From positions 1,984,001 to 2,048,000 of the forward strand of contig NZ_AP022591.1 of assembly GCF_010731795.1 (NCBI RefSeq): a DNA stretch of 64,000 nt, written 5' to 3'. Positions 27,751 through 36,101 of the stretch are shown piece after piece (position 1 is the stretch's first letter; the number at the start of each line of letters is the position of its first letter). The translations under genes were made by a program, and so were the position numbers. The DNA comes from Mycolicibacterium celeriflavum. GTDB lineage: Bacteria > Actinomycetota > Actinomycetes > Mycobacteriales > Mycobacteriaceae. Below the pieces are notes generated by a model, which had not been told where the DNA came from, searched no databases, and saw only the letters and a list, made by a program, of their open reading frames with translations.

Positions 27751-28962
27751 ATGGTCAAACCCGAACGCCGCACCCGGACCGACGTGCTGGTGGCTCTGGC
27801 GATTGCCGTCGTGGTCGCGGTGACGGCCGGTTTGGTCTGGTGGACCAGCGACGCGCGGGCCACAATCAGCAGGCCGGCCGCTGCCCCGGTGCCGCCGCTC
27901 ACCCCCGCCAAGGCGGTTCCGCAGTCGGTGCGCCAGTTGTGGACCGCACCCAGCGGGCGCACGACGAGGCCGCTCGTCGTCGGCGGCGCCGTGGTAACGG
28001 GTGACGGCAGCACGGTCCAGGGCCGCGATCCCGCGACGGGCGACACGCTGTGGAGCTATTCGCGTGACCTCGAGCTGTGTGGGGTCAGCTACGTCTACCA
28101 GTACGCGGTGGCGGTATACCCCGACATGCGCGGATGCGGCCAGGTCAGCACGATCGACGCCAAGACCGGCACACGGGGGCCGGCGCGGACCTCCTATGCC
28201 GATCCCGAGGTGAAGCTGACGTCGGACGGCACCGCCGTGCTCTCCGCGGGCGAGAGCCGACTCGAGCTGTGGCGCTCCGACATGGTTCGGATGATCAGCT
28301 ACGGCGCGCTCGACGCCCGCATCAAACCGGACACCCCGGCGTCGCCGCTGTGCCGGTTGGTGTCGGCGCAGGCCAGTTCCAGCGCGGTGTCGGTGCTCGA
28401 GGCGTGCCCGCGGCAGCCCGATCTGCGCCTCACGCTGTTGCGACCCTCCGACGAGGAGGACACCCCGGAGTTGAAGTACGTGCCGCAGCCGGGCGTGTCG
28501 AAGGATTCCGGCGCGCGGGTGGTGGCGGTCGCCGACACCACGACCGCCGTCTACGTGCCCGCTCCCAAACCGGCGGTGAACATCGTCGACGAGACGGGCG
28601 CGACAATCGCCAGCACGGAGGTGGCCCGCCCGCCGTCGCCGCAGGCCACGATGTCGCGTGCGGGCGACCTGATCACCTGGTGGACCGGTGAGAGCGTAAT
28701 GGTCTTCTCCGCCAACGGACTTCGCTACAAGTACACCGTCGCACCGGCGGGCGGCAACGTGCCGGTGGGGCCGGCGACGATCATGGCGGGCCGGTTGCTG
28801 GTGCCCGTCACGGGCGGCTACGACGTGTTCGATCCGGAGACCGGTCGGGGCGAACGCCATATTCCGGTGGCCCGGCCGCCGGGTTCGGCGCCGGTGGTGC
28901 CCGCGGTGGCCGGGTCGACGCTGCTCGAACTGCGCGGCGATCAGCTGGTGGCGCTCGGCTGA
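27751..28962 (+). CDS. Membrane-anchored beta-propeller-like protein (Rv3212 homologue)
   Basis: A 403-residue protein with an N-terminal membrane helix (VLVALAIAVVVAVTAGLVWW, residues 11-30) and an extracytoplasmic domain of repeated beta segments such as GDGSTVQGRDPATGDTLWSY and GGYDVFDPETGRGERHIPV. These resemble PQQ-type propeller blades. Four or more cysteines (LCGVSY, RGCGQV, PLCRLV, EACPRQ) probably form disulfides outside the membrane. It follows rhlE by 17 bases and ends immediately before the palindromic repeat at 28968. Function unknown. Confidence 0.75.
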   Translation: MVKPERRTRTDVLVALAIAVVVAVTAGLVWWTSDARATISRPAAAPVPPLTPAKAVPQSVRQLWTAPSGRTTRPLVVGGAVVTGDGSTVQGRDPATGDTLWSYSRDLELCGVSYVYQYAVAVYPDMRGCGQVSTIDAKTGTRGPARTSYADPEVKLTSDGTAVLSAGESRLELWRSDMVRMISYGALDARIKPDTPASPLCRLVSAQASSSAVSVLEACPRQPDLRLTLLRPSDEEDTPELKYVPQPGVSKDSGARVVAVADTTTAVYVPAPKPAVNIVDETGATIASTEVARPPSPQATMSRAGDLITWWTGESVMVFSANGLRYKYTVAPAGGNVPVGPATIMAGRLLVPVTGGYDVFDPETGRGERHIPVARPPGSAPVVPAVAGSTLLELRGDQLVALG

Positions 28963-28967
28963 TTTGT

Positions 28968-29016
28968 GATTTGGGTGTAGTTGGTCGCGGTGGACGCGAC
29001 GAACTACACCGAAATC
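28968..29016. terminator. Palindromic intergenic repeat, copy B; likely bidirectional terminator
   Basis: Left arm 28968-28989 and right arm 28995-29016 are 22 bases each, complementary except at two positions, with a GTGGA loop. The element fills the whole gap between two convergent stop codons (28962 and 29020). Position and stability fit a two-way transcription terminator. The sequence shares its outer GATTTGGGTGT and inner GTCGCG blocks with the repeat at 3387. Confidence 0.75.
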
Positions 29017-29017
29017 G

Positions 29018-29824
29018 CTAAATTTCGGGGGCGAATGTCGGCATCGGCTTGCCGGTCTTCCAGTGCTTCAGCAGCGCCGCGGCCAACTCGCGGTAGGCGT
29101 GCGCGCCCTTGTTCTTGCGACTGGCCAGCACCGAAGCCCCCGAGGCGCTGGCTTCGGCGAACCGGACGGTGCGCGGAATCGGCGGCGCCAGCACCGGCAG
29201 GTCGTAGCGGTCGGCGACGTCGAGCAGCACGTCGCGGCTGTGCGTCGTGCGCGAGTCGTACAGCGTCGGTAGCGCCCCCAGCAGATTCAGATCGGCGTTG
29301 GTGATCGCCTGGACGTCGGCGATGGTGCGCAGGAACTGCCCGACGCCGCGGTGCGCCAGCGTCTCACACTGCAGCGGCACGATCACGTCGTCGGCGGCGG
29401 TCAGCCCGTTGAGGGTGAGCACGCCGAGAGACGGCGGACAGTCGACGATCACCACGTCGTAGCCGGTGTCGGAAAGCTTGGCCAGCGCACGCTTGAGCGC
29501 GTACTCCCGGCCGGCGCGCATCAGCAGCATCGCCTCGGCGCCCGCGAGGTCGATGTTGGCCGGCAGCAGTGTCATGCCCTCCGGGGTGTCGAGCAGCGCG
29601 GCGTCGGGTTCGACCTCGCCGAGCAGCACCTCGTGAATCGACACCGGCAGCTTGTCGGGGTCGTGGCCCAGCGAGAACGTCAACGACCCCTGCGGGTCGA
29701 GGTCCACCACCAGGACCCGCTTGCCGTCCTCCTGGATCGCCGCACCCAACGACGCCACCGTCGTCGTCTTGGCTACCCCACCCTTTTGATTGGCGACCAC
29801 AAGTACCCGAGTCACGATGCTCAT
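29018..29824 (-). CDS. ParA/Soj-family ATPase (orphan, Rv3213c homologue)
   Basis: A 268-residue P-loop ATPase with the deviant Walker A KGGVAKTTT, switch I DLDPQGSLT, and Walker B VVIVDCPPSLGVLT. These define the ParA/MinD group that uses ATP-dependent dimerisation on DNA or membrane. No parB gene or parS-like repeats are near, so this is not the chromosomal parAB pair and its partner is unknown. Start at 29824 (MSIVTRVLVVANQ). Divergent from the phosphoglycerate-mutase-like gene by 51 bases. Confidence 0.88.
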   Translation of the reverse strand: MSIVTRVLVVANQKGGVAKTTTVASLGAAIQEDGKRVLVVDLDPQGSLTFSLGHDPDKLPVSIHEVLLGEVEPDAALLDTPEGMTLLPANIDLAGAEAMLLMRAGREYALKRALAKLSDTGYDVVIVDCPPSLGVLTLNGLTAADDVIVPLQCETLAHRGVGQFLRTIADVQAITNADLNLLGALPTLYDSRTTHSRDVLLDVADRYDLPVLAPPIPRTVRFAEASASGASVLASRKNKGAHAYRELAAALLKHWKTGKPMPTFAPEI

Positions 29825-29875
29825 CGTTGCACGGGCAGGTACGTCGCGACGGGCCGTGCGGCAGAATCAGTGAGC

Positions 29876-30487
29876 GTGGGCCTTCTGCAGCACCGCCTGG
29901 TATTGCTTCGTCACGGCGAGACGGAGTGGTCGAAGAGCGGTCGGCACACCGGCCGCACCGACCTCGAACTCACCGAAACCGGGCGCGAACGCGCCAAGCT
30001 GGCGGCCGAAGTGCTGGCCCAACTCGAGCTCGACAACCCGCTGGTGCTCAGCAGTCCGATGCGGCGCGCCGCGGACACCGCCGAACTGGCCGGGCTGACC
30101 GTCGACGAAGTATCGCCGCTCCTGCAGGAATGGGACTACGGCCGCTACGAGGGGCTGACGACGCCACAGATCCGTCAGACCGTCCCCGACTGGTTGATCT
30201 GGACGCACGGCGCCGACGGCGGCGAGAGCGTCGCGCAGGTCACCCAACGCGCGGACCGCGCCGTCGAGTTGGCGCTGACACACATGGATTCACGCGACGT
30301 GGTGTTCGTCGGACATGCACACTTTTCCCGCTCGGTGATGGCGCGATGGGTCGAGATGCCGGTGGGCGAAGGGATCCGATTCGCGATGGCGCCGGCCTCG
30401 CTCGCGGTGCTCGGCTTCGAGCACGCCATCCGGCAGGTCATCGCGCAGGGGCTGACCGGCCACCGGGATCCGTGTAAGCCACGGTGA
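29876..30487 (+). CDS. gpm2: Histidine phosphatase superfamily protein (Gpm2-like, Rv3214 homologue)
   Basis: A 203-residue member of the phosphoglycerate-mutase/acid-phosphatase superfamily. The catalytic phospho-acceptor is in LVLLRHGETEWSKSGRHTG, the second arginine in SSPMRRAADTA, the acid in LLQEWDYGRYEGLT and the second histidine in VFVGHAHFSRS. The M. tuberculosis homologue behaves as a phosphatase rather than a mutase. GTG 29876 aligns with the homologue; GTG 29870 is an alternative. The stop overlaps the isochorismate synthase start (GTGA). Confidence 0.85.
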   Translation: MGLLQHRLVLLRHGETEWSKSGRHTGRTDLELTETGRERAKLAAEVLAQLELDNPLVLSSPMRRAADTAELAGLTVDEVSPLLQEWDYGRYEGLTTPQIRQTVPDWLIWTHGADGGESVAQVTQRADRAVELALTHMDSRDVVFVGHAHFSRSVMARWVEMPVGEGIRFAMAPASLAVLGFEHAIRQVIAQGLTGHRDPCKPR

Positions 30488-31587
30488 CTCGCGAGCCGTC
30501 CTTCGTCCTGGCCTCCCGCGGTGCCGTCGTCGCGGAGGGGGTGCACACCGCATTCCCGAAAGTCGCCGACGCGCGCGCCGCGCTTGCGTCGCACAGCGCT
30601 CCGATCATCGTGGGCGCGTTGCCTTTCGACATGACCAAACCGGCGGCCCTGATCCGGCCGCAGAGTGTTCAGTTTCTCGACGCGTTGCCGGAGTGGGCGC
30701 TTCGTCCGCTGCCCGACGTGCGGATCGCCGAGACGCTGCCGGATCCGGACGAACATCGCTCGCGGGTCGCCGCGGCGGTGGACCGGCTGAACAATCCGTC
30801 GAGCGGGCTGCACAAGGTCGTGCTGGCCCGCGCGCTGCGGTTGGCCGCCGGCGGCCCGCTGGACGCGCGCACCGTCCTGCACCGGCTCGTCAGCGCGGAC
30901 CCGGCGGCCAACGGCTACCTCGCCGATCTGACCGCGGCGGGCGGCGGTTACTCGGGGGCGGTGCTGGTGGGCGTGAGCCCGGAACTGCTGGTGGCCCGCC
31001 GCGGCGATCAGGTGGTCTGCGCGCCGTTCGCCGGATCGGCGCCCCGCTCCCCGGACCCGGACACCGACGAGGCGAACGGTGCGGCGCTGGCCGCATCCGC
31101 GAAGAACCGCCACGAACACCAGCTGGTGGTCGACACGATCCGCGACTTGCTCGAGCCGCTGTGCGCGGATCTCGACGTCGCAGCCGAGCCGGCACTGCGC
31201 AAGACCGACGCGGTGTGGCATCTGGCCACCCGTATCACCGGCCGGCTGCGCGAAAAGTCCACTTCCGCATTGGATCTGGCGATCGCCCTGCACCCAACCC
31301 CCGCGGTCGGCGGTGTGCCCACGGCCGACGCGGCCGACCTGATCGCCGAACTGGAGGGTGACCGCGGCTTCTACGCCGGCGCCGTCGGCTGGTGCGATCA
31401 GCGCGGCGACGGCCGCTGGGTGGTGTCGATCCGGTGCGCGCAGCTGTCGGCGGATCGCCGCACCGCCGAAGCGTATTCCGGTGGCGGCATCGTCGCCGAG
31501 TCCGATCCCGACGACGAACTCGACGAAACCACAACGAAATTCAACACCATCCTCACCGCTCTGGGTGTCGACCCGTGGCCGAGCTGA
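30484..31587 (+). CDS. entC: Isochorismate synthase (EntC/MenF-like)
   Basis: A 367-residue chorismate-utilising enzyme converting chorismate to isochorismate for menaquinone or siderophore synthesis. The conserved C-terminal domain shows GGGYSGAVLVGVSPELLV, CAPFAGSAPR, SAKNRHEHQLVVDTIRDLL, LHPTPAVGGVPT, ELEGDRGFYAGAVGWCD and YSGGGIVAESDPDDELDET, covering the Mg and substrate sites. The GTG at 30484 overlaps the previous gene's stop by 4 bases, and the next gene starts inside this one, so three genes form one operon. Homologue of Rv3215. Confidence 0.92.
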   Translation: MTREPSFVLASRGAVVAEGVHTAFPKVADARAALASHSAPIIVGALPFDMTKPAALIRPQSVQFLDALPEWALRPLPDVRIAETLPDPDEHRSRVAAAVDRLNNPSSGLHKVVLARALRLAAGGPLDARTVLHRLVSADPAANGYLADLTAAGGGYSGAVLVGVSPELLVARRGDQVVCAPFAGSAPRSPDPDTDEANGAALAASAKNRHEHQLVVDTIRDLLEPLCADLDVAAEPALRKTDAVWHLATRITGRLREKSTSALDLAIALHPTPAVGGVPTADAADLIAELEGDRGFYAGAVGWCDQRGDGRWVVSIRCAQLSADRRTAEAYSGGGIVAESDPDDELDETTTKFNTILTALGVDPWPS

Positions 31588-32060
31588 TCCGCCGGGTGCG
31601 GCCGGGCGACGAGCCCGAACTGACGGCAATGATCCACGAACTCGCCGAGTTCGAACACGCCGCGCACGAATGCACCGTCACCGAAAACCAGTTGAGCCGA
31701 GCGCTTTTCACCGATCCTGCGACCTTGCAGGGCCACATCGCCGAGGTCGACGGGCAGGCCGCCGCGGCCGCGTTGTGGTTTCGCAGCTTCTCCACGTGGG
31801 ACGGCGTCGAGGGCATCTACCTCGAAGACCTGTATGTGCGGCCGCAATTCCGCCGGCGCGGGCTGGCCCGCAAGCTGCTGGCCACCCTGGCCCGAGAATG
31901 CGTCGAACACGGATACAGTCGGCTGTCGTGGGCGGTGCTCGACTGGAACGTCAACGCGATCGCGCTCTACGACGCCGTCGGCGGCAAGCCGCAGACCGAC
32001 TGGATCACCTACCGGGTTTCGGGACCCGAACTGTCGGCGCTGTCCGCGGAATCGCCCTGA
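31575..32060 (+). CDS. GNAT-family N-acetyltransferase (Rv3216 homologue)
   Basis: A 161-residue GNAT protein. The acetyl-CoA pyrophosphate loop is in EDLYVRPQFRRRGLARKLLATLA (Q/RxxGxA-type motif A), and motif B is WAVLDWNVNAIALYDAVGGKP. The shape resembles spermidine/spermine-type and diamine acetyltransferases. GTG 31575 gives VAELIRRVRPGDEPEL and overlaps the isochorismate synthase gene by 13 bases. Its 3' end overlaps the convergent membrane protein gene by 52 bases. Confidence 0.87.
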   Translation: MAELIRRVRPGDEPELTAMIHELAEFEHAAHECTVTENQLSRALFTDPATLQGHIAEVDGQAAAAALWFRSFSTWDGVEGIYLEDLYVRPQFRRRGLARKLLATLARECVEHGYSRLSWAVLDWNVNAIALYDAVGGKPQTDWITYRVSGPELSALSAESP

Positions 32061-32437
32061 GCACCCACCCACTGCAGCGCGGACGGGCTGAACAGCAGAC
32101 CAAGCGTCACCACCGCCACGACGCCGAGCGCAACTGCGTAGACCCACTGGTGCGAACCCACACCCATGTACCAGACCACCGGCAGCAACAGCAGTTGCGC
32201 GAACACCGCGATGCCGCGACCCCACCGCCTGCCCGTCCACAACGCCCAGGCTGCGGCCAGCACCGCCGAGCCCATGATCGCGAACCACAGCGCGGTGCCG
32301 TACTTGTTCAGCCCCGATTCCTCGGCCCCGCCGAACCCGCTCACGAGGTAGACCAAGGCTGCCGCCAGCGCGACGACGCCCTCCGCGGCAACGAGGGCAG
32401 CGGCCTGCCGCACGGTCGTCGGTGAGGGAACGATCAC
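32009..32437 (-). CDS. Four-helix integral membrane protein (Rv3217c homologue)
   Basis: A 142-residue hydrophobic protein with four predicted helices at roughly residues 12-34, 48-66, 74-92 and 98-116, and a polar C-terminal tail (SADSADSSGPETR). No known catalytic motif. It overlaps the GNAT gene tail-to-tail and lies 50 bases from the divergent lipid kinase gene, the same order as in M. tuberculosis. Confidence 0.8.
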   Translation of the reverse strand: MIVPSPTTVRQAAALVAAEGVVALAAALVYLVSGFGGAEESGLNKYGTALWFAIMGSAVLAAAWALWTGRRWGRGIAVFAQLLLLPVVWYMGVGSHQWVYAVALGVVAVVTLGLLFSPSALQWVGAQGDSADSADSSGPETR

Positions 32438-32487
32438 GTCGTCGAGCGTAGAGGGTGCGGCGCGCCCCTTCAGTAGGCTCGGAGTCC

Positions 32488-33453
32488 GTGCGCGCCGTGC
32501 TGATCGTGAACCCCAATGCCACGTCGACGACTCCGGCCGGGCGCGACCTGCTGGCCCACGCGCTGGAGAGCCGGGTGAAGCTGACCGTCGCGCACACCGA
32601 CCACCGTGGGCACGCCATCGAGATCGCCCGCGACTCGGCGCGCGCCGGTGTCGACGTGCTGATCGTGCACGGTGGCGACGGCACGGTGAACGAAGTGGTC
32701 AACGGCGTTCTCGAGATCAACGGCCCAGGCGCCGCCGCCCCGGCGGTCGGCGTCGTCCCAGGTGGCTCCGCCAACGTGTTCGCGCGCGCGCTGGGAATCA
32801 GCCCCGACCCGATCGAGGCGACCAATCAGCTGGTCGACCTGTTGTCGGGGTACCGGCACCGCAGGGAATGGCGGCGGATCGGCCTGATGGACTGCGGTGA
32901 ACGGTGGGGGGTGTTCACCGCGGGCATGGGTGTCGACGGTGACGTGGTGGCTGCCGTCGAGGCCCAGCGCGCGAAGGGCCGGAAAGTCACCGCCTCCCGC
33001 TATGTGCGCGTCGCCATCCGGGAGGTGCTGACCAGCGCCCGTAAGGAACCGTCGCTGACGCTGCATCTCCCCGACCGCGAACCGGTCGATGCCGTCCATT
33101 TCGCGTTCGTGTCCAACGCCAGTCCATGGACCTACGCCAACGCCAGACCGGTGTGGACGAATCCGACCACGACGTTCGAGACCGGCCTGGGCGTGTTCGC
33201 CACGACCAGCATGAACGTGTGGGCGAACCTGAGGCTGGTGCGGCGAATGCTGGCGAAGAAGCCGCGTATCGAGGCCAAGCACCTCATCCGCGACGATGAC
33301 CTGCCCTGGCTGCAGGTGACCAGCGAGACACCGGTTGCGTGTCAGATCGACGGTGATTACGTGGGCATGCGGGACTCGATGAGGTTCACTTCGGTCCCGG
33401 ATGCGCTGGGCGTGCTTGCGCCGGCCCTAGAGAACGCCTCTGACCTGCGGTGA
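32488..33453 (+). CDS. Diacylglycerol kinase-family lipid kinase (Rv3218 homologue)
   Basis: A 321-residue soluble DAGK/sphingosine-kinase-type protein. The nucleotide-binding loop is HGGDGTVNEVVNGVL and the second glycine motif VVPGGSANVFARALG; the C-terminal beta domain ends CQIDGDYVGMRDSMRF with the conserved D-G-E/D region. Predicted to phosphorylate diacylglycerol or a related lipid at the membrane. GTG 32488 (VRAVLIVNPNATS) matches the usual family start, with the NPN motif ten residues in. Confidence 0.87.
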   Translation: MRAVLIVNPNATSTTPAGRDLLAHALESRVKLTVAHTDHRGHAIEIARDSARAGVDVLIVHGGDGTVNEVVNGVLEINGPGAAAPAVGVVPGGSANVFARALGISPDPIEATNQLVDLLSGYRHRREWRRIGLMDCGERWGVFTAGMGVDGDVVAAVEAQRAKGRKVTASRYVRVAIREVLTSARKEPSLTLHLPDREPVDAVHFAFVSNASPWTYANARPVWTNPTTTFETGLGVFATTSMNVWANLRLVRRMLAKKPRIEAKHLIRDDDLPWLQVTSETPVACQIDGDYVGMRDSMRFTSVPDALGVLAPALENASDLR

Positions 33454-33534
33454 TACGTTCGCGGCGTAAGATTCGAGGCGCAGTTGGATCGAGTCTAGTA
33501 CAGGCGAGTGGGTGATATGCGAAGCCACCCGGCT

Positions 33535-33550
33535 AGTGACATTGCGCACT
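33535..33550 (+). promoter_or_regulatory. CRP/Cmr-type operator candidate upstream of whiB1
   Basis: AGTGACATTGCGCACT is a 16-base near-palindrome with GTGA/CAC half-sites, close to the known mycobacterial CRP site upstream of whiB1. A TTGACA -35-like box follows at 33567-33572. If transcription starts near 33600, the site is centred close to -58, as reported for M. tuberculosis whiB1. Confidence 0.55.
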
Positions 33551-33702
33551 TGTTAACTCACGAGTATTGACATCTGTCCAGCCTGTGAAAGCATCGAAGC
33601 AACGTTGCAAAAACATTCAATGTGCACGCGTTAAACAGCCGAAGAAATAAGCGTGCGCTGCGCTGCGCACACTGGACATATCTTGACGAGGAGTTTGATC
33701 TT

Positions 33703-33957
33703 ATGGATTGGCGCCACAAGGCGGTCTGTCGCGATGAAGATCCGGAGCTGTTCTTCCCGGTGGGGAACAGCGGCCCGGCACTCGCTCAGATCGCTGACGC
33801 GAAGCTCGTCTGTAACCGTTGCCCGGTGACCACCGAGTGCCTTACCTGGGCATTGGAGTCCGGACAGGACGCAGGCGTGTGGGGCGGCATGAGCGAGGAC
33901 GAGCGTCGCGCGCTGAAGCGGCGCAACGCTCGCACCAAGGCTCGCAGCGGAGTCTGA
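33703..33957 (+). CDS. whiB1: Iron-sulfur transcriptional regulator WhiB1
   Basis: An 84-residue Wbl protein with a 4Fe-4S cluster that reacts with nitric oxide; essential in M. tuberculosis. The cluster ligands are Cys9, Cys37, Cys40 and Cys46 (CNRCPVTTEC), followed by the DAGVWGGMSEDERR turn that contacts sigma factor A and a basic tail RRNARTKARSGV. The ATG at 33703 is preceded by GAGGAG 12 bases upstream. The 249 bases before it contain a CRP-type site and no other gene. An intrinsic terminator follows at 33980. Confidence 0.96.
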   Translation: MDWRHKAVCRDEDPELFFPVGNSGPALAQIADAKLVCNRCPVTTECLTWALESGQDAGVWGGMSEDERRALKRRNARTKARSGV

Positions 33958-33979
33958 GTTCGCGTCCAGCACCAACCTT

Positions 33980-34007
33980 TACGGCCCCGACATTTGTCGG
34001 GGCCGTA
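33980..34007 (+). terminator. Intrinsic terminator after whiB1
   Basis: TACGGCCCCGAC (33980-33991) and GTCGGGGCCGTA (33996-34007) form a perfect 12-bp stem with a 4-base ATTT loop, followed by TCTTTGTG. It is the clearest rho-independent terminator in the window. Confidence 0.9.
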
Positions 34008-34081
34008 TCTTTGTGCGAATTCAATTTGGCCAATTCGCCACATTGCGAATAGATGGGCCAATTAGCGAATGGCGAACAGTT

Positions 34082-35569
34082 CTACTGGGCGGCGCGCCGC
34101 GGGCGACCCAGCGGCACACGCAACACGACGTCGGTCCCGCCGGTGGGGACCTCGTGCATGTCCAGCGACCCGTCCAGTTCCGCCGACACCAGCGTCCGCA
34201 CGATCTGAAGACCCAGCCGGTCGGCTCTCTCCAGGCTGAACCCGTCGGGCAGTCCGCGCCCGTCGTCGTGGACGACCACGTCGAGCCACCTCGCCGACCG
34301 TTCGGCCCGGATCGTCACGCCGCCCTGTCTGGTCCCAGGCTCGAATGCGTGCTCGATAGCGTTCTGCACCAGCTCAGTGATGACCATGACCAGCGCGGTG
34401 GCGCGATCGGCATCAAGCACGCCCAGATCACCCACCCGGTTGATGCGAATCGGACTGTCCACTGCCGCAACGTCATTCATCATCGGCAGGATTCGGTCCA
34501 CGACCTCGTCGAGGTTGACCTCCTCATCCACCGACATCGAGAGCGCGTCGTGCACCAGCGCGATCGATGACACCCGTCGCACCGATTCCATCAACGCCTC
34601 GCGGCCTTCGTCGTTGTTGGTGCGGCGGGCCTGCAGGCGCAGCAGTGCCGCGACGGTCTGCAGGTTGTTCTTCACGCGGTGATGGATCTCCCGGATCGTG
34701 GCGTCCTTCGACAGCAGCGCACGGTCGCGACGCTTGACCTCGGTCACGTCGCGGATCAACACCGCCGCGCCGACGGCCTTGCCGTGCGCCACCAGCGGGA
34801 GCGTGCGCATCAGCACGGCGGCACCGCCGGCGTCGACCTCCATGCGCATGCTGGACCCGCCGGCCAGCGAGTCGCCCACGTGGTTCGCCAGCTCCTGCGC
34901 CTCGAACGGGTCGCCTATCAAGGGACGCGTGACCGTGACGAGGTTGTGGCCACCCAGTTCGGCGGCCAACCCCATCCGGTGGTAGGCCGAGATCGCGTTC
35001 GGGCTGGCGAAGGTGACCACCCCCGTCTCGTCGAGCCGGATGAACCCGTCACCGACACGTGGGCTCGACCGCGACATTGCCAGGTCTCCGACGTTCGGGA
35101 AGGTGCCCTCGGCCAACATGTGCAGCAGATCGCGCGCACAGTCGAGATACGCGACTTCCAGCGGGCTGGCTTTGCGGGAGGCCAGAGCGGTCTGATGGGT
35201 CAACACCGCGACGACCTCTTCCTTGTACCGAACAGGCACTGCCTCGACGTTGAGACCGGGTGAAACCTGTTGTCCCGCACCGTCTCCCACGACGATCTCA
35301 CCCGAGGTGAACGCCGCAGCGACGACGGGCAGCGCGTCGGCCCCGGCCAGCGTGCTGACCGCGTCGGCCAGTAGCACCGTCGGGGCGGTGTTCGGCCGCA
35401 CCTGCGCCACGCAGACCAGCGAGCCGTCGTCGCGGCGAACCCACATCAGGTAATCGGCGAACGACAGGTCGGCGAGCAACTGCCACTCGCCCACCACCGC
35501 ATGCAGATGATCGACCGCGTTGCCGGGCAGCATGGTGTGCTCGGCGAGCAGGTCACCGAGGGTGGACAT
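34082..35569 (-). CDS. pdtaS: Sensor histidine kinase PdtaS
   Basis: A 495-residue cytosolic sensor kinase without membrane helices. The order is an N-terminal GAF-like domain (about 10-150), a PAS domain (about 170-275), HisKA_2 with EIHHRVKNNLQTVAALLRLQ (phospho-accepting His about 296/297) and HATPase_c with ELVQNAIEHAFEPG, VHDDGRGLPDGF and LGLQIVRTLV. It matches PdtaS (Rv3220c), which phosphorylates the RNA-binding antiterminator PdtaR; pdtaR is not in this window. It runs opposite to whiB1 and is 40 bases downstream of the biotinyl-domain gene. Confidence 0.93.
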   Translation of the reverse strand: MSTLGDLLAEHTMLPGNAVDHLHAVVGEWQLLADLSFADYLMWVRRDDGSLVCVAQVRPNTAPTVLLADAVSTLAGADALPVVAAAFTSGEIVVGDGAGQQVSPGLNVEAVPVRYKEEVVAVLTHQTALASRKASPLEVAYLDCARDLLHMLAEGTFPNVGDLAMSRSSPRVGDGFIRLDETGVVTFASPNAISAYHRMGLAAELGGHNLVTVTRPLIGDPFEAQELANHVGDSLAGGSSMRMEVDAGGAAVLMRTLPLVAHGKAVGAAVLIRDVTEVKRRDRALLSKDATIREIHHRVKNNLQTVAALLRLQARRTNNDEGREALMESVRRVSSIALVHDALSMSVDEEVNLDEVVDRILPMMNDVAAVDSPIRINRVGDLGVLDADRATALVMVITELVQNAIEHAFEPGTRQGGVTIRAERSARWLDVVVHDDGRGLPDGFSLERADRLGLQIVRTLVSAELDGSLDMHEVPTGGTDVVLRVPLGRPRRAAQ

Positions 35570-35609
35570 CGCGGCTTACTTCCTGCGGCGGATCACGCGG
35601 ACGCGGTGA

Positions 35610-35825
35610 TCAGCTGATCACCGCGATGAGGTCACCGGCCTGGATGACGTCGCCGACGGCGACGCTGACCTTGCTCACGGTGCCCGCCACCTCGGCCAGC
35701 ACCGGAATCTCCATTTTCATCGACTCCAGCAGCACAAGGGTGTCGCCTTGGCCGATCTGATCGCCCTCGCTCACCACGACCTCGAGCACACTGGCCACGA
35801 TCTCAGCGCGAACGTCCTCGGCCAT
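35610..35825 (-). CDS. Biotinylated single-domain protein (TB7.3 homologue)
   Basis: A 71-residue free-standing biotinyl/lipoyl attachment domain with the ESMKMEIPV motif whose central lysine would be biotinylated. The glycine-containing turns EGDQIGQGDTL and VGDVIQAGDLI are as in biotin carboxyl carrier proteins. Homologue of TB7.3 (Rv3221c). Its carboxylase partner is not adjacent. ATG 35825 (MAEDVRAE) is preferred; the longer in-frame extension to 35879 lacks conservation. Confidence 0.92.
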   Translation of the reverse strand: MAEDVRAEIVASVLEVVVSEGDQIGQGDTLVLLESMKMEIPVLAEVAGTVSKVSVAVGDVIQAGDLIAVIS

Positions 35826-35981
35826 CCTCACCCCACTCATTCCGCTGCTGTAAATGCCTATCGGCCTACATCGAACCACATGACCGGCCCGTCAGCGGTG
35901 TCGCCGGGCCATGAGACAATGGTCCCGACGCGCCCGCCGGAGGTGGGCCGAGCAATCCCCCAGATTATTCGGAGGTAGACC

Positions 35982-36074
35982 ATGGCCAAGCGTGGCCGGA
36001 AGAAGCGCGACCGCAAGCACAGCAAGGCCAACCACGGTAAGCGGCCGAACGCCGGTTCGAAGTCGGTGCGCTAG
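35982..36074 (+). CDS. Ribosomal protein bL37
   Basis: A 30-codon gene easily missed by gene finders. GGAGG sits 6 bases ahead of the ATG, and the product starts MAKRGRKKRDRKHSKANHGK and continues RPNAGSKSVR. The first 24 residues match the small basic 50S protein bL37 seen in mycobacterial ribosome structures, where it binds near the peptidyl-transferase region. It lies between the biotinyl-domain gene (divergent) and rshA (convergent). The extra six C-terminal residues are unusual relative to the 24-residue form I know. Confidence 0.88.
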   Translation: MAKRGRKKRDRKHSKANHGKRPNAGSKSVR

Positions 36075-36101
36075 TCGGGTCGAATGTCGGCCCGCGTGTC
36101 G

